A stretch of 64,000 bases of DNA from an uncultured Acidobacteriota bacterium (GCA_902826685.1 CADEFT010000007.1:124001-188000), one strand, 5' to 3'; shown: positions 1-9,923, counted from the stretch's first letter. Notes: a model not told the origin generated them from the sequence alone. A program made the numbers and translations.

Positions 1-159
1 CTTGGCGGCAAAATGCGGTGGCCGCGCCGCCATCGCGTTGCGCGCCGCCTGTGCGTCGCGGCCCAGGAGAAAAGAGGCGGCCAGCGATCCAAACCCGAGC
101 CCGGAACGTTCCAGGAACTGGCGGCGGGAAGCGGCTTCGAATGTTTTTCGGCAAAGCAT
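1..159 (-). CDS. DUF1501 family Tat-exported protein (5' part only)
   Basis: Only the first 53 codons lie in the window; the gene runs off the left edge. The peptide begins [20 protein letters not shown], a twin-arginine signal (RRQFL) followed by a short hydrophobic stretch. This is how DUF1501 proteins (sulfatase/phosphatase-like fold, exported) usually start. It follows the DUF1553 gene stop by 4 nt on the same strand, and the DUF1553-DUF1501 pair is a standard arrangement in Planctomycetes and Solibacter relatives. The family's biochemical role is not established. The call rests on the signal peptide and the neighbour, because the conserved domain itself is outside the window. Confidence 0.75.
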   Translation of the reverse strand, partial: MLCRKTFEAASRRQFLERSGLGFGSLAASFLLGRDAQAARNAMAARPPHFAAK

Positions 160-163
160 AGAT

Positions 164-2605
164 TCAGTCCACGTACAAAAATTCGTTCATGTTGAACAGC
201 ACCAGGCACAGCCGCTCGAGCGACTTCGCGGCGTCGCCTTCCTTCAGGTAGGCCACCGCCTTGCGGCGTTCCTCTTCACTCGCCGTGCGGCCAAGCGCGA
301 GCCGCCACGCCGTATCGATCCACTGTTCCGGCGCCTGGTTCCGCACGCGTTCGGCGAACAGGCGCGCCTGCGTCACCGTAAACTCACCGTTCATCAGCGT
401 CAGCGCCTGCGGAGCGACGGTGGTGGAATCGCGCCGCGGACAGCTTACCGACGTATCCGGCGAATCAAACGTGGTGAACATCGGCAACGGAAACGCACGC
501 TTCACATAGAGGTAAACGCTGCGGCGATTGTGTTCCTTCGGGTCGAGCGACTCCGGCCATTGATTGCGCGCCCACATGCCGGTGTACTCCTCGGCGGTGA
601 GCTTGGGAACCACCGGACGGCCGCCCATGGCCGTGTTCAACTGTCCGCTCACCGCGAGCGTCGCGTCGCGCAGCGTTTCCGCCTCCACACGCTGCCGGTT
701 CATCCGCCACAGGTAGCGGTTGCCCGCGTCAATCCTGCCGTTGGGTTCGTTCCACAGGCCCGACCGCCGGTAAGTTTCCGACATCAGGATCACCTTGTGG
801 AGTTTCTTCACGCTCCAGCCTTGGCCGGCGAATTCGGAGGCCAGCCAGTCGAGCAGCTCCGGATGCGTGGGTTCCTCGCCCTGGCGTCCGAAATCGCTGG
901 GAGTCGCCACGATGCCGCGGCCGAAATGCCATTGCCACACGCGATTCGCCATCACGCGCGCGGTCAGCGGATGGCTGGGCCTGGTCAGCCATTCGGCCAA
1001 CGGCTTGCGCCGTGTCTCTCCGGAGATCTCATTCTCCCCGGCCAGCACCTCGGGCAGACCCGGCGACACCTTGTCTCCGGCCGCGCGCCAATCGCCGCGG
1101 CTGGTCATGTGCACGTCGGGAATCAGATCGGCCCGGCCGAGCACCGTCGCCGTCTGCATCACGGGATTGGCCCGCAACGACGCCTCGCCCAGTTCCTTAA
1201 TCAACCGCGCCCGCTCCGCCTGCTCCTGCTCCGTAAAGGGGATATCGGCCGTCTTGCCTTCCGCGTTTTCCCCCAAGCCCGCCTGATTGAACGCCGTCTC
1301 CACCTGCTCGGCCAGCGCGCGCTGCGCGGCGGTACGCTTGTCCGTCGGCAGGTCGTAAGCGGCGAGCGTTTCCGCCGCGAAGCGGGAACGGATCTTGTCC
1401 ACCACCCGCTGCCGCGCCACGCGTTCCAGCCGCCCCACGGCGCCTTTCAAGTCCTCCACGCGCAGCCAGTTGGGATAGCCCGACTTGAACCCGAAAATAT
1501 TGAACTTGCTGACGACCGGAATCTCGCGCTCTTCGCTCGCCGCGAAGACGGCCATCATGCGGTGATAGTCGCGGCTGGTCAACGGATCGAACTTGTGGTT
1601 GTGGCAGCGCGCGCAGCCAAGCGTGAGGCCGAGAAACGCCTCGCCCGTCGTATCCACCACGTCGGTCAACCACTCATAGCGGACCTGCCCGCCAAAGAAA
1701 GCCGCCTCGTGATAGACGGGTCCGATCGTGTAAAGGCCCGTGGCGATACGCGCCTCCAGGTGTTTCTGCTTTTCTTCGGGAACCTTGAAGCCTCCCGAAA
1801 GGTCGAGATTGTCCGGCCAGATCTCATCGCCCGCAATCTGTTCCTGCACGAAGCGGTCATACGGCTTGTCGTCGTTAAACGACTTGATCACGTAGTCGCG
1901 ATAGCGCCAGGCGTTGGGAAAATAGATGTCGGTCTCAAAGCCGCCGGTGTCGGCATAGCGCACCACGTCCAGCCAGTGCCGTCCCCAGCGCTCACCATAT
2001 CGCGGCGAGGCAAGCAGCCGGTCGATGAGCTTCTCATACCCACCATCGGCCACGAATGCGTCCACTTCCTCGGGCGTGGGAGGCAGCCCATGCAAGTCGT
2101 AAGTCAGGCGGCGGATGAGCGTGCGGCGATCTGCCGGGCCCACGCCCGTCAAGCCTTTCTCGCTCAGTTTGGCATTCACGAAGCGGTCGATGGGATTGCC
2201 TTCACCAGCCGGTACCGCGGGCCGTTTCAATGGCCGGAAAGACCACCAGGCAGGCTCGGCGCCAACGCCGGCTGTAGCCCAAGGCGCGCCCGCTTCGATC
2301 CAGGCACGAAGCGTATCCACTTCGGCCTGAGCCAGTCCCTTCTTGCCCGGCGGCATTTGCAGCGCACCGTCGCGCAGCACCGCCTGATACAACAAGCTCT
2401 GGGCCGCCTTGCCCGGCACCACCGCCGCCCCGCGTGCACCGCCTTTCAGCATCGTCTCGCGCTGGCGAAGGTCGAGCCCGCCCATCTTCGCCGCTCCGTG
2501 ACAACTGGCGCAGTTGGCGTCCAGAATCCGGCGCGCCGAAGCCGCCGTGTCGTTCTGCGCCCACCCGCCGCACGCTGCCGCGAGCAACAACCAAGTCTTG
2601 CCCAT
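164..2605 (-). CDS. DUF1549/DUF1553 protein with planctomycete-type cytochrome c domain
   Basis: An 813-residue exported protein. Residues 1-16 look like a signal peptide. An N-terminal planctomycete-type cytochrome c domain carries the haem motif CASCH at 32-36. A DUF1549 region follows with the family hallmark [11 protein letters not shown] starting near 331 (a second CxxCH), and a C-terminal DUF1553 region completes it. These proteins are thought to act in the periplasm in polymer or sugar oxidation, but no reaction is proven. It is followed at 4 nt by the DUF1501 gene, so the two are probably co-transcribed. The start lies 9 nt after a TAAAAT box, suggesting a leaderless mRNA. Confidence 0.9.
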   Translation of the reverse strand: MGKTWLLLAAACGGWAQNDTAASARRILDANCASCHGAAKMGGLDLRQRETMLKGGARGAAVVPGKAAQSLLYQAVLRDGALQMPPGKKGLAQAEVDTLRAWIEAGAPWATAGVGAEPAWWSFRPLKRPAVPAGEGNPIDRFVNAKLSEKGLTGVGPADRRTLIRRLTYDLHGLPPTPEEVDAFVADGGYEKLIDRLLASPRYGERWGRHWLDVVRYADTGGFETDIYFPNAWRYRDYVIKSFNDDKPYDRFVQEQIAGDEIWPDNLDLSGGFKVPEEKQKHLEARIATGLYTIGPVYHEAAFFGGQVRYEWLTDVVDTTGEAFLGLTLGCARCHNHKFDPLTSRDYHRMMAVFAASEEREIPVVSKFNIFGFKSGYPNWLRVEDLKGAVGRLERVARQRVVDKIRSRFAAETLAAYDLPTDKRTAAQRALAEQVETAFNQAGLGENAEGKTADIPFTEQEQAERARLIKELGEASLRANPVMQTATVLGRADLIPDVHMTSRGDWRAAGDKVSPGLPEVLAGENEISGETRRKPLAEWLTRPSHPLTARVMANRVWQWHFGRGIVATPSDFGRQGEEPTHPELLDWLASEFAGQGWSVKKLHKVILMSETYRRSGLWNEPNGRIDAGNRYLWRMNRQRVEAETLRDATLAVSGQLNTAMGGRPVVPKLTAEEYTGMWARNQWPESLDPKEHNRRSVYLYVKRAFPLPMFTTFDSPDTSVSCPRRDSTTVAPQALTLMNGEFTVTQARLFAERVRNQAPEQWIDTAWRLALGRTASEEERRKAVAYLKEGDAAKSLERLCLVLFNMNEFLYVD

Positions 2606-2614
2606 TCAGCGACC

Positions 2615-2620
2615 ATTTTA
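2615..2620 (-). promoter_or_regulatory. Candidate -10 box (TAAAAT) for the DUF1553 gene
   Basis: TAAAAT on the minus strand ends 9 nt before the ATG at 2605, leaving almost no room for a 5' leader or a Shine-Dalgarno sequence. No convincing -35 is visible. It lies back to back with the plus-strand box at 2629-2637. Confidence 0.45.
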
Positions 2621-2628
2621 AGCCGAAA

Positions 2629-2637
2629 TGTTACACT
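2629..2637 (+). promoter_or_regulatory. Candidate extended -10 box (TGTTACACT) for the isomerase gene
   Basis: TGn plus TACACT ends 7 nt before the ATG at 2645, so the predicted transcript starts at or within a base or two of the start codon. No Shine-Dalgarno is present. Confidence 0.5.
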
Positions 2638-2644
2638 GCCCCAC

Positions 2645-3558
<914 letters not shown>

Positions 3559-3562
<4 letters not shown>

Positions 3563-4269
3563 CCGGTTGGGCGGGCCTCGAAAATCTGGTTCTGGTAGCC
3601 GGTCATGCCATTCCGCGCGACCTCGACCGCCTGGATTCCGACGCCGGCTGGTACCTCAAACATTTTCAGGCGGGCGAGGGGCGCTTCTACGTGGATCACG
3701 TGTGCGCCGGTGTGCGGCTGGCATTGGAAGACCCGCAATCGCTGCTCATATTCGCGGGCTCGCAAACCGATACGGCCGCCGGTCCGCAAAGCGAGGCGCA
3801 GGGCTATTGGCGGATTGCGGAGCGCCTGCAGTGGCAGGGTTCCCCCGGCGTGCGTGACCGCGCGACCACCGAAGAGCACTCGCTCGACTCGATGTTAAAC
3901 CTGTTCTACGGAATCTGCCGGTTTCGCGAAGCCACCGGCCGCTATCCGTACCGCATCGCCGTCGTGGGATGGGCGTTCAAGCAGCCCCGCTTCGATTTTC
4001 ATCGCCAGACGTTGCGTTTCCCGGCCGCGCGTTACCGCTACGTCGGCGTCAACGATCCGGTGACGCTTGAGGAGAACCTGCCCTTCGAACGTCAGCGGCT
4101 CGCCGATTTTCAGGCCGACCCTTATGGCACCGGACCGTCGCTGACCGCCAGGCGTGCGCTGCGGAATCCATTCCGCCGCCATCATGGCTATCTCGAAAGC
4201 TGCCCGGAAATTCGCGCGCTGTTACTGCATCGGGGACCGGAGCTATACGCGGGACCCCTGCCCTGGTAA
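3559..4269 (+). CDS. DUF218-type protein (YdcF/ElyC-like fold)
   Basis: A 236-residue protein coupled to the isomerase by an ATGA overlap. It carries the DUF218 pattern: an N-terminal strand [11 protein letters not shown], a strand LLIFAGSQT followed by a conserved SEAQGYW, then [18 protein letters not shown], and a C-terminal strand [13 protein letters not shown] followed by a His. No signal peptide or membrane segment is seen, unlike ElyC or SanA. The block around EEHSLDS and [17 protein letters not shown] recalls, from memory, the uncharacterised DUF218 proteins of fungi more than the bacterial YdcF type. Function unknown; the family tie is moderately strong. Confidence 0.65.
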
Positions 4270-4279
4270 CCCCATTCGC

Positions 4280-4285
4280 TACACT
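4280..4285 (+). promoter_or_regulatory. Candidate -10 box (TACACT) for the secreted protein at 4295
   Basis: TACACT ends 9 nt before the ATG at 4295. It supports that start over the far upstream ATG in the same open frame and predicts a leaderless transcript. Confidence 0.45.
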
Positions 4286-4294
4286 GAAGGCATC

Positions 4295-5194
4295 ATGCCA
4301 ATTTGGCTTTGGCTGGCCCTTGCCACGGCGCAAGGGGCCGGCATGGCGCAATACGAGAAACACCTTCTCCGCCTCGCCGAAGAAGCGGAAGCTTTCGGCT
4401 ATCTGGCGCCCAAAGTCATCGGGCGCGAAAAGCTGGAGCAGGTGGCCATGGAGACTCCTTCACGGTTCCGCAGGCGCGCCGAGAAGGTCGAAACTCCCTA
4501 TCGCCGCCGCGAGATCGTGTCCGAGTACGGCTACGCGATTTTTCAGGACGATCCCGCCAACCTACACGAATTGAGGCAGGTGGTTTCCGTCGATGGCAAG
4601 CAGATCAAATCCCGCTCTCAAGCGCGCCAGACGCTGACCATGGGCATGCGCGGCGACAACGACAAGCTCAAGAAGAAAATGTTGAAGGACTTCGAATCGG
4701 TGGGCCTGCGCGAGTCCGCCACCGACTTCGGACAGGTGATTCTACTGTTCGGCAAGCGCAGCCAGGCCGCTCTCAACTTCCAGTTTCTACGCAACGATTT
4801 CATCGGAGCCGAACGCGCCATCGTTCTCAACTACGAACAGAAAGACGGCGATCAGGCGATGACCGTTTTTGAAGGCCGTCGCGCCGTGCGGCACAAGTTG
4901 AAGGGCGAAATCTGGCTCAAGGAAACCGATGGCGTGCCCCTGCGCATCACGATCGGCGCCGATCGCGAGCCGGACAAAAACCGAACGCCGCAACAGATCC
5001 TGAAGTACGCCGCGTCGGTCGATTACGAGCCGAGCCCGCACGGCACCCTGCTGCCGGCGACGATCCTTTACAACGAAACCGAGCAAGGCGTGCTCGTGGT
5101 GGAGAATCGCTATCAGTATTCGGAGTTCAAAGTCTTCGGCGCTTCCTCCGAGATCAAGTTCACGGTCGAAGAGGCACCGCCGGCCAAGCCATGA
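4295..5194 (+). CDS. Secreted protein of unknown function
   Basis: A 299-residue protein starting MPIWLWLALATAQG, a short signal peptide. The frame is open upstream to 4154, but that part overlaps the preceding gene and has no export signal. The mature part is rich in charged residues and contains a beta-strand pattern (VVSVDGKQIKSRSQA, FDYEPSPHGTLLPATI-like stretches) reminiscent of outer-membrane lipoprotein-sorting or MucB-like folds that bind lipid. I do not recognise a named family. The stop overlaps the next gene's start by ATGA. Confidence 0.6.
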   Translation: MPIWLWLALATAQGAGMAQYEKHLLRLAEEAEAFGYLAPKVIGREKLEQVAMETPSRFRRRAEKVETPYRRREIVSEYGYAIFQDDPANLHELRQVVSVDGKQIKSRSQARQTLTMGMRGDNDKLKKKMLKDFESVGLRESATDFGQVILLFGKRSQAALNFQFLRNDFIGAERAIVLNYEQKDGDQAMTVFEGRRAVRHKLKGEIWLKETDGVPLRITIGADREPDKNRTPQQILKYAASVDYEPSPHGTLLPATILYNETEQGVLVVENRYQYSEFKVFGASSEIKFTVEEAPPAKP

Positions 5195-5829
5195 CCGGAC
5201 GCCTGATCTATCTCCACGGCTTCGCTTCCGGCCCGGGTTCGAAGAAGGCCCAATACTTCCGCGCGAAGTTCGCCGGATCGGGCGTGAATCTGGAGATCCC
5301 GGACCTCGCCGAGGCGGGCTTTGAGAATCTCACCATCACCGGCCAATTGGCCGTCATTGAGCGCCTGGCCAGCGGCGATCCCGTCTCCCTCATGGGCTCG
5401 AGCCTTGGCGGATACCTCGCCGCTCTCTATGCCATGCGCCATCCGGAAACGCAAAAGCTGTTCCTGATGGCGCCTGCGTTCGGGTTTCCCAACCGCTGGC
5501 GTCAGAACCTGGGCGATGACAGGTTCGACGAATGGGAGCGTACCGGCTTTCTTCCTGTCTATCACTATGGCCAGAACGCCGAAAGCCGCATCGGCTTTGA
5601 ATTGATTCGCGATGGCCGCGCCTATCCGGACTATCCGCACGTGACGCAGCCCTGCGTGATATACCACGGCACCCGCGACGATACGGTGCCGGTGGCGTAC
5701 TCTCAAGCCTTCGCCGGCGGCCACCCCCACGTGGAACTACACGCCGTAGACTCCGATCATGAACTGATCGGGGTGCTCGACCCCATGTGGCGGCGCGCCC
5801 GCGATTTCTTCATTCAATCCGAAACGTAA
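5191..5829 (+). CDS. YqiA/YcfP-type alpha/beta hydrolase (esterase)
   Basis: A 212-residue hydrolase. LIYLHGFASGPGSKKA at residues 5-20 is the characteristic start of YqiA/YcfP esterases, and the nucleophile elbow GSSLGG puts the catalytic Ser at 71. A late Asp (GTRDDTVPV) and His (DSDHEL) complete the triad. It is probably a cytoplasmic carboxylesterase acting on small esters. It is coupled to the upstream secreted-protein gene by ATGA and its 3' end overlaps the convergent gene by 20 bp. Confidence 0.85.
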   Translation: MTGRLIYLHGFASGPGSKKAQYFRAKFAGSGVNLEIPDLAEAGFENLTITGQLAVIERLASGDPVSLMGSSLGGYLAALYAMRHPETQKLFLMAPAFGFPNRWRQNLGDDRFDEWERTGFLPVYHYGQNAESRIGFELIRDGRAYPDYPHVTQPCVIYHGTRDDTVPVAYSQAFAGGHPHVELHAVDSDHELIGVLDPMWRRARDFFIQSET

Positions 5830-6631
5830 AGCGTTCTTCGTGTTTTTGCTGGCCGGTCAGGTCCCGCACTTCAAGCACAATGGGATACTCGCCAGGCGGC
5901 ATTTTTGAATCGAGCTTCAAGCTCAACACGCCCGGCATCCACTTGCGCGGATAGAAAGAGGTCTCATCGCCCACCGCGGCTTTGGGCTCCTGGTAAAGAA
6001 CCTTGCCGGATGGACGGTAGACGGTGAGTCCATACTCCACGTGTACGCGATTCTTCTCTCCCACCCGGAACCCAACCATCTCAAACCGCGCCCACACTTC
6101 ATCGCCCGGCCGGTAAGAGGGCGCATTGAGCGGCTTTCCATCCTCTTCGCTGCGCAGAAACCGGACGTTGCGCACCGCCAGCGTCTCGCTCGATTCCACG
6201 GCCTTCGACCGCAGCCCGAACAGTGCCTCCCGCTTGGCTTCGGTGCCGGCGATCAGGTCGCGCACCTGAACCACGATGCGGCACCCGGCGCAAGACGCCG
6301 TCTGCGGAGCTTCAAACTGCCACTGCAGCTTGGGCCGCCACTGCTTGTCTTCAGGCGAAAGCTGCTCTTCGACTTTTTTGGTTCCGCCGGGCGCGAGCAG
6401 AACGCCTTTCTCATCGCGTGCCTCGGCGCGCCATTCCAGCTTCACCTTCATGTCCTTGTCGGACTGAAACCCGGTGACGAAACAAGTGAGGTACACACGC
6501 TCGCCGTCATAGTAAGTATTGGGTTGAAGCGCCGGGCCGTCTTCGTACTGCTGAAAGACGGGCTGCGTCAGCTCGAGGGTTTGGGCCCCCAGCGAAACGA
6601 ACCCAAGCGCGATGGCGGCAAACAAAGACAC
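5810..6631 (-). CDS. Secreted beta-rich protein of unknown function
   Basis: A 273-residue protein with a GTG start and a signal peptide (SLFAAIALGFVSLGAQ). The mature part has repeated strand patterns such as YDGERVYLTCFVTGF, YRPGDEVWARFEMVGF and LPP-type turns with a C-terminal YPIVLEVRDLTG. This suggests two immunoglobulin-like or macroglobulin-like domains, each containing a G(D/E)xV..F element. There is a Cys pair (CAGC) near residue 115. The start is 2 nt from the preceding lipoprotein gene stop, so both are one transcript. No known family was recognised. Confidence 0.6.
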   Translation of the reverse strand: MSLFAAIALGFVSLGAQTLELTQPVFQQYEDGPALQPNTYYDGERVYLTCFVTGFQSDKDMKVKLEWRAEARDEKGVLLAPGGTKKVEEQLSPEDKQWRPKLQWQFEAPQTASCAGCRIVVQVRDLIAGTEAKREALFGLRSKAVESSETLAVRNVRFLRSEEDGKPLNAPSYRPGDEVWARFEMVGFRVGEKNRVHVEYGLTVYRPSGKVLYQEPKAAVGDETSFYPRKWMPGVLSLKLDSKMPPGEYPIVLEVRDLTGQQKHEERFTFRIE

Positions 6632-6633
6632 TC

Positions 6634-7188
6634 TTATCTTTTTACCGCGGGCGGCTCGGAATGAACAGGGTCGGCCTCCAGTTGCAGAGGAATATCGATG
6701 TAGCTGACCTGCTCTTCATCGGGTGGTCCGCCGTCGGTGACCTGAAGCTTGTAATTGGTCATCGGCACGTCGAACACCAGCCGTCCGTTCAGGCTCGTCG
6801 TCGGCCGCAGAATGCGCAGCAAGCCCATCCAGTTGTCGACGCCCTCGCCGTTTTCGAGTTCGCGAAACGTCTTGGAAGTGGCGTCGTAAAGAAGGAAAAG
6901 CGGCACCGAGATCTCTTCCAGACCGGCATTGGCGACCGATAGTTCCAGGATCAGAAAACGATGCTCGGGAATGCGCTGGCCGGTGCCTTCGCCTAAATGC
7001 GTCTTCCATTCCGCGTTCAGGATGCTATACATCAACTTGCCTATGGCGACCTTTTCCCCCATCCGATGCGTCACTGCGGGCTGCTTCTTATCCTGGCAGC
7101 CGGCCGCCACCGCCAACGCCGCCAGTGGCAGCGCGGTAAACACGGCGCGGCGCCCCGGCAGTTGAATACCTGAACGATTCTGTTTCAT
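6634..7188 (-). CDS. DUF4352-like lipoprotein
   Basis: A 184-residue protein. The N-terminus MKQNRSGIQLPGRRAVFTA is followed by a hydrophobic run ending in LAVAAGC, a lipobox, so it is probably a membrane-anchored lipoprotein. The rest reads like DUF4352: MGEKVAIGKLMYSILNAEW, then HRFLILELSVANAGLEEISVP and a late strand with DVP. These domains have an Ig-like fold and often sit on the outer face of the membrane; function unknown. The open frame extends upstream but the signal peptide fixes this start. Co-transcribed with the downstream secreted protein (2 nt gap). Confidence 0.65.
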   Translation of the reverse strand: MKQNRSGIQLPGRRAVFTALPLAALAVAAGCQDKKQPAVTHRMGEKVAIGKLMYSILNAEWKTHLGEGTGQRIPEHRFLILELSVANAGLEEISVPLFLLYDATSKTFRELENGEGVDNWMGLLRILRPTTSLNGRLVFDVPMTNYKLQVTDGGPPDEEQVSYIDIPLQLEADPVHSEPPAVKR

Positions 7189-7228
7189 GCTGGAATCAAT
7201 CGTGATTATCAAACGTTTCAGCCGGAAA

Positions 7229-7897
7229 ATGCAACGCGCCATCGCGGCGCTGCTTCTGGCGGGCCTGGCGGCGGCGCAGGATAAACATCCCGTCACGCAG
7301 CGGAAATACGCCGATGTCATGGGTTTCGGCGGCGCGCCGTGGCTCGAAAGGCCCGAACGGATCGAGGAGGAAGATCCGGAAAAGGCCCTCGATGCGATCG
7401 GAATTCCCGCCGGCGCCATCATCGCCGATGTCGGCGCCGGTACCGGCTATTTCAGCCGCCGCATGGCCAAACGCGCCGGGCCCGCCGGCAAAGTGTACGC
7501 CGTCGACATCCAGCCACGAATGATCGAAGCGCTGAAACGCTACGCCGCTCAAGAGAACATCACCAATATCGAGCCTCTGCTCGCCAAGGAAGACGATCCG
7601 ATGCTGCCCGCCGGCACGCTCGACCTCATCCTGATGGTCGATGTCTATCACGAATTCAGCCGGCCGCAGGCGATGTTGAAAAAAATGCGCGAAGCTCTCA
7701 AACCCACCGGCCGCATGGTTCTGCTCGAATACCGCAAGGAGGATCCCAACGTACCGATCCGCCTGGAACATAAGATGACCGTCGAGGAAGCCAAGGCGGA
7801 GATCGAAGCCGAAGGTTTTAAGCTGCAGAAGGTCGTCGGCTCGCTGCCCCGGCAGCATATTCTGATCTTCGTCCCCGGCCCGAAGCGAGTCCAGTAA
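7229..7897 (+). CDS. Class I SAM-dependent methyltransferase with signal peptide
   Basis: A 222-residue protein. Motif I is clear (IADVGAGTGYFSRRMAK), followed by VYAVDIQPRMI (acidic loop binding the SAM ribose) and DLILMVDVYHEF. The N-terminus MQRAIAALLLAGLAAAQ is a convincing signal peptide, which is odd because SAM is not expected outside the cytoplasm. The ATG at 7187 in the same frame would overlap the divergent lipoprotein start and would not remove the hydrophobic stretch. The next gene starts 4 nt later. Methyl acceptor unknown. Confidence 0.8.
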   Translation: MQRAIAALLLAGLAAAQDKHPVTQRKYADVMGFGGAPWLERPERIEEEDPEKALDAIGIPAGAIIADVGAGTGYFSRRMAKRAGPAGKVYAVDIQPRMIEALKRYAAQENITNIEPLLAKEDDPMLPAGTLDLILMVDVYHEFSRPQAMLKKMREALKPTGRMVLLEYRKEDPNVPIRLEHKMTVEEAKAEIEAEGFKLQKVVGSLPRQHILIFVPGPKRVQ

Positions 7898-7901
7898 GCG
7901 A

Positions 7902-9011
7902 ATGTCCAAGGGATCGATCTTTCCGAGCGAGCACACCACGCGGCGCGATGCGGCCACGGGCGCCCTGATTCACCAGATGACCGGCGCCCCCTGCATCAAT
8001 CACGCCACCTACTTTCTGCAAAGCTCCTTCACACCGGGCGGGGAAACTCTGCTGTTCTGTTCTTACCGTTCCGGGGCGGCCCAGTTCTTCGAAGCCGGGT
8101 TCCCCGATGGCGCCATCCGCCAGTTGACCGATGGGCCGGCGGTGCATCCCTTTTCCGCCGCGTTTCATCCTTCGGGGGAACGCGTGTTCTTCGTGCGCTC
8201 GGGCGCCATCGTCGAACTGGATCGGCGCACGCTGTCCGAGCGCACCATCGTAAGCTTCGAAGGCGCTCAGCTCGGCGAATGCTCGCCGGACCGGTCCGGT
8301 GAATGGCTAACCGCCGCCATCAAGCATGGAGCGCAGACCGGCATCGTGGCGGGACGCGCCGATGGCAGCCAGTGGACCTTGATTCCCTTCCCGCGAACAA
8401 TCATTCATCCGCAGTTCCACCCCATCGAAAGCGAATGGATCGAGTTCTCGGGCGACCCGGCGCCGCGCATGCATCGCGTGCGGCGCGACGGCAGTGGGCT
8501 GGAGTGCCTCTACGATCACGGCAACGACGAGTTCGTGGTGCATGAGACGTTTCTCGGCTCCACCGGCGATATCGTGTTCACCGTATGGCCGAAAGCTTTG
8601 CGCCGCATGAACTGGCGGACGCGCCAGATCGCGACCATCGCCGATTTTAACGCCTGGCACATCACGCCCAATCGCGCGGGCACCGCGGTGCTCTGCGACA
8701 CCAATCATCCCGATCTCGGCCTGTTTCTGATCGACGCCGCCACCGGTGCCCGCCGCCACCTCTGCCTTTCCGAGTCGAGCAATCAAGGCTCGCAGTGGAA
8801 AACCTCCCGCTATGCGCTCAAAGAGGATTTCGACCGCGCCCGCAGCGAGGCCAAGACCGGCACCCTGAGTTGGATGGAAGTGGCCACCGACACCGTGTAC
8901 GGCCCGCAGTGGACTCATCCGCACCCCTCGTTCTCGGCCGATGAGAAGCGGGTCGTGTTCGCCAGCGATCGCACGGGCCACTCGCAGGTCTACGTGGTCG
9001 AGTTGGAGTAA
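7902..9011 (+). CDS. Oligogalacturonate lyase-like beta-propeller (PL22 family)
   Basis: A 369-residue protein with the seven-bladed propeller pattern of TolB/PL22 proteins. Hallmarks match oligogalacturonate lyases: QFHPIESEWIEF, a central HETFLGSTGD, a NQGSQW block and GPQWTHPHPSFS near the end, which supply the His and Gln ligands of the catalytic Mn site and the catalytic His of PL22. Such enzymes cleave 4,5-unsaturated galacturonate units from short pectin oligomers in the cytoplasm. No signal peptide is present, in agreement. It is downstream of, and probably co-transcribed with, the exported methyltransferase. Exact substrate is inferred only. Confidence 0.75.
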   Translation: MSKGSIFPSEHTTRRDAATGALIHQMTGAPCINHATYFLQSSFTPGGETLLFCSYRSGAAQFFEAGFPDGAIRQLTDGPAVHPFSAAFHPSGERVFFVRSGAIVELDRRTLSERTIVSFEGAQLGECSPDRSGEWLTAAIKHGAQTGIVAGRADGSQWTLIPFPRTIIHPQFHPIESEWIEFSGDPAPRMHRVRRDGSGLECLYDHGNDEFVVHETFLGSTGDIVFTVWPKALRRMNWRTRQIATIADFNAWHITPNRAGTAVLCDTNHPDLGLFLIDAATGARRHLCLSESSNQGSQWKTSRYALKEDFDRARSEAKTGTLSWMEVATDTVYGPQWTHPHPSFSADEKRVVFASDRTGHSQVYVVELE

Positions 9012-9012
9012 G

Positions 9013-9576
9013 TCAGCCCTTGCCGTGGCCGAACCAATTCACCAACGCCTGATCCAAGGCGAACAGAACCGCCATCAAGCCAAGCGCGAGCAGCGCCGGC
9101 TTCCCCATCGCACGCCACGGCCGCCGGCCGGCCGCGTTCCCGGGCGCGAGGGCCTCGAACGCCTTCGCCACCCTTTCCCGGTTAAAGGCGAGAATCACGA
9201 TCAGGAGGCACGTGTATATCGTGGCGCTGGCCAGCGCTCCGTACCGGTCGAGAAAGATCACGTCGAAAACCAAGATGTTCACCAGGATCGGCAACAGCAC
9301 CGCGACTCCGAGCAGCTTCGTTCTCTCCCACAGCAACATCCACGCGCCAACGATTTCAGCCAGCCCGATAAACAGAATGTAGGCGAATGAGTAGCCCATG
9401 AAAGTCCATGCCAGTTCGAAAGGACCCGCGGCGCCGAGGGTCGTCTGAGCGACCTCCGCCGGAAGATGACCGCGCCGGTAGAACTGGCCGCCCAGTATTT
9501 TGCCGATGCCGTAGACGTTCAGAAAGACGAACACATACCATCGTGCCGCCAGCTCCACGATGCCGCCGATACTCAT
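9013..9576 (-). CDS. DoxX-like membrane protein
   Basis: A 187-residue integral membrane protein with four to five hydrophobic helices (WYVFVFLNVYGIGKILGG, YSFAYILFIGLAEIVGAWML, LGVAVLLPILVNILVFDVI, ALASATIYTCLLIVIL, ALLALGLMAVLFAL). The YGIGKILGGQF and GLAEIVGAWMLL segments fit the DoxX-like family. These proteins are linked to quinone or thiol redox and to membrane stress, but function is mostly unknown. A GAGGT Shine-Dalgarno about 11 nt upstream precedes the start. It is convergent with the propeller gene with 1 nt between stops. Confidence 0.7.
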   Translation of the reverse strand: MSIGGIVELAARWYVFVFLNVYGIGKILGGQFYRRGHLPAEVAQTTLGAAGPFELAWTFMGYSFAYILFIGLAEIVGAWMLLWERTKLLGVAVLLPILVNILVFDVIFLDRYGALASATIYTCLLIVILAFNRERVAKAFEALAPGNAAGRRPWRAMGKPALLALGLMAVLFALDQALVNWFGHGKG

Positions 9577-9630
9577 AGAGAGATTGACCTCAAAGGTAAT
9601 ACGTGGCGCCGGGCCGCATGTTCCAACCGT

Positions 9631-9891
9631 CTACGGGCGTTTCTTTTCGCCGTAAGCCGCCACCAGATAGTCGAGCAGCGCTTCCCGGTTGCGGATCTTC
9701 GCCCCAAGCGACGTCATCTTCCGCAGCACGCTATCCCAGTCTTCGCGATCGAACCGCCGCAGTTCGATCACGTTCAAGGGATGGCAGGACCGGCAGGCCG
9801 CCAGCATTTCCTTGCGCCCCTTGGCCAGCGGCGGCTTGGCAGCGCCATCGGCGGCGCACGCCGAGATCAGCAAGAACAAAACACCCCGCAT
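9631..9891 (-). CDS. Small exported c-type cytochrome
   Basis: An 86-residue protein with a short signal peptide (MRGVLFLLISACA) and a single haem motif CRSCH, followed by HPLNVIELRRFDREDWDSVLRKM, the usual helix of small class I cytochromes that accompany dehydrogenases. The likely axial Met is the M in RKMTSLG. It probably carries electrons in the periplasm; its partner is not evident, as neighbours are DoxX-like and zinc-ribbon proteins. The ATG follows a TACACT box by 8 nt, so the transcript is probably leaderless. Confidence 0.8.
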   Translation of the reverse strand: MRGVLFLLISACAADGAAKPPLAKGRKEMLAACRSCHPLNVIELRRFDREDWDSVLRKMTSLGAKIRNREALLDYLVAAYGEKKRP

Positions 9892-9899
9892 CTGTTTTC

Positions 9900-9905
9900 A
9901 GTGTA
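9900..9905 (-). promoter_or_regulatory. Candidate -10 box (TACACT) for the small cytochrome gene
   Basis: TACACT on the minus strand ends 8 nt before the ATG at 9891, with no Shine-Dalgarno between. Confidence 0.45.
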
Positions 9906-9917
9906 TCCGTTTCTTGT

Positions 9918-9923
9918 TATACT
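9918..9923 (+). promoter_or_regulatory. Candidate -10 box (TATACT) for the zinc-ribbon protein gene
   Basis: TATACT ends 13 nt before the ATG at 9937, and TTTTCA lies 17 bp upstream of it as a weak -35. The predicted 5' leader is only about 6-7 nt. It is back to back with the cytochrome promoter. Confidence 0.4.

Noticed and set aside
2..2644. Long open frame on the plus strand joined to the isomerase gene
   Set aside because: It is antisense to the DUF1553 gene with its haem motifs; isomerase homology and a -10 box begin only at 2645.
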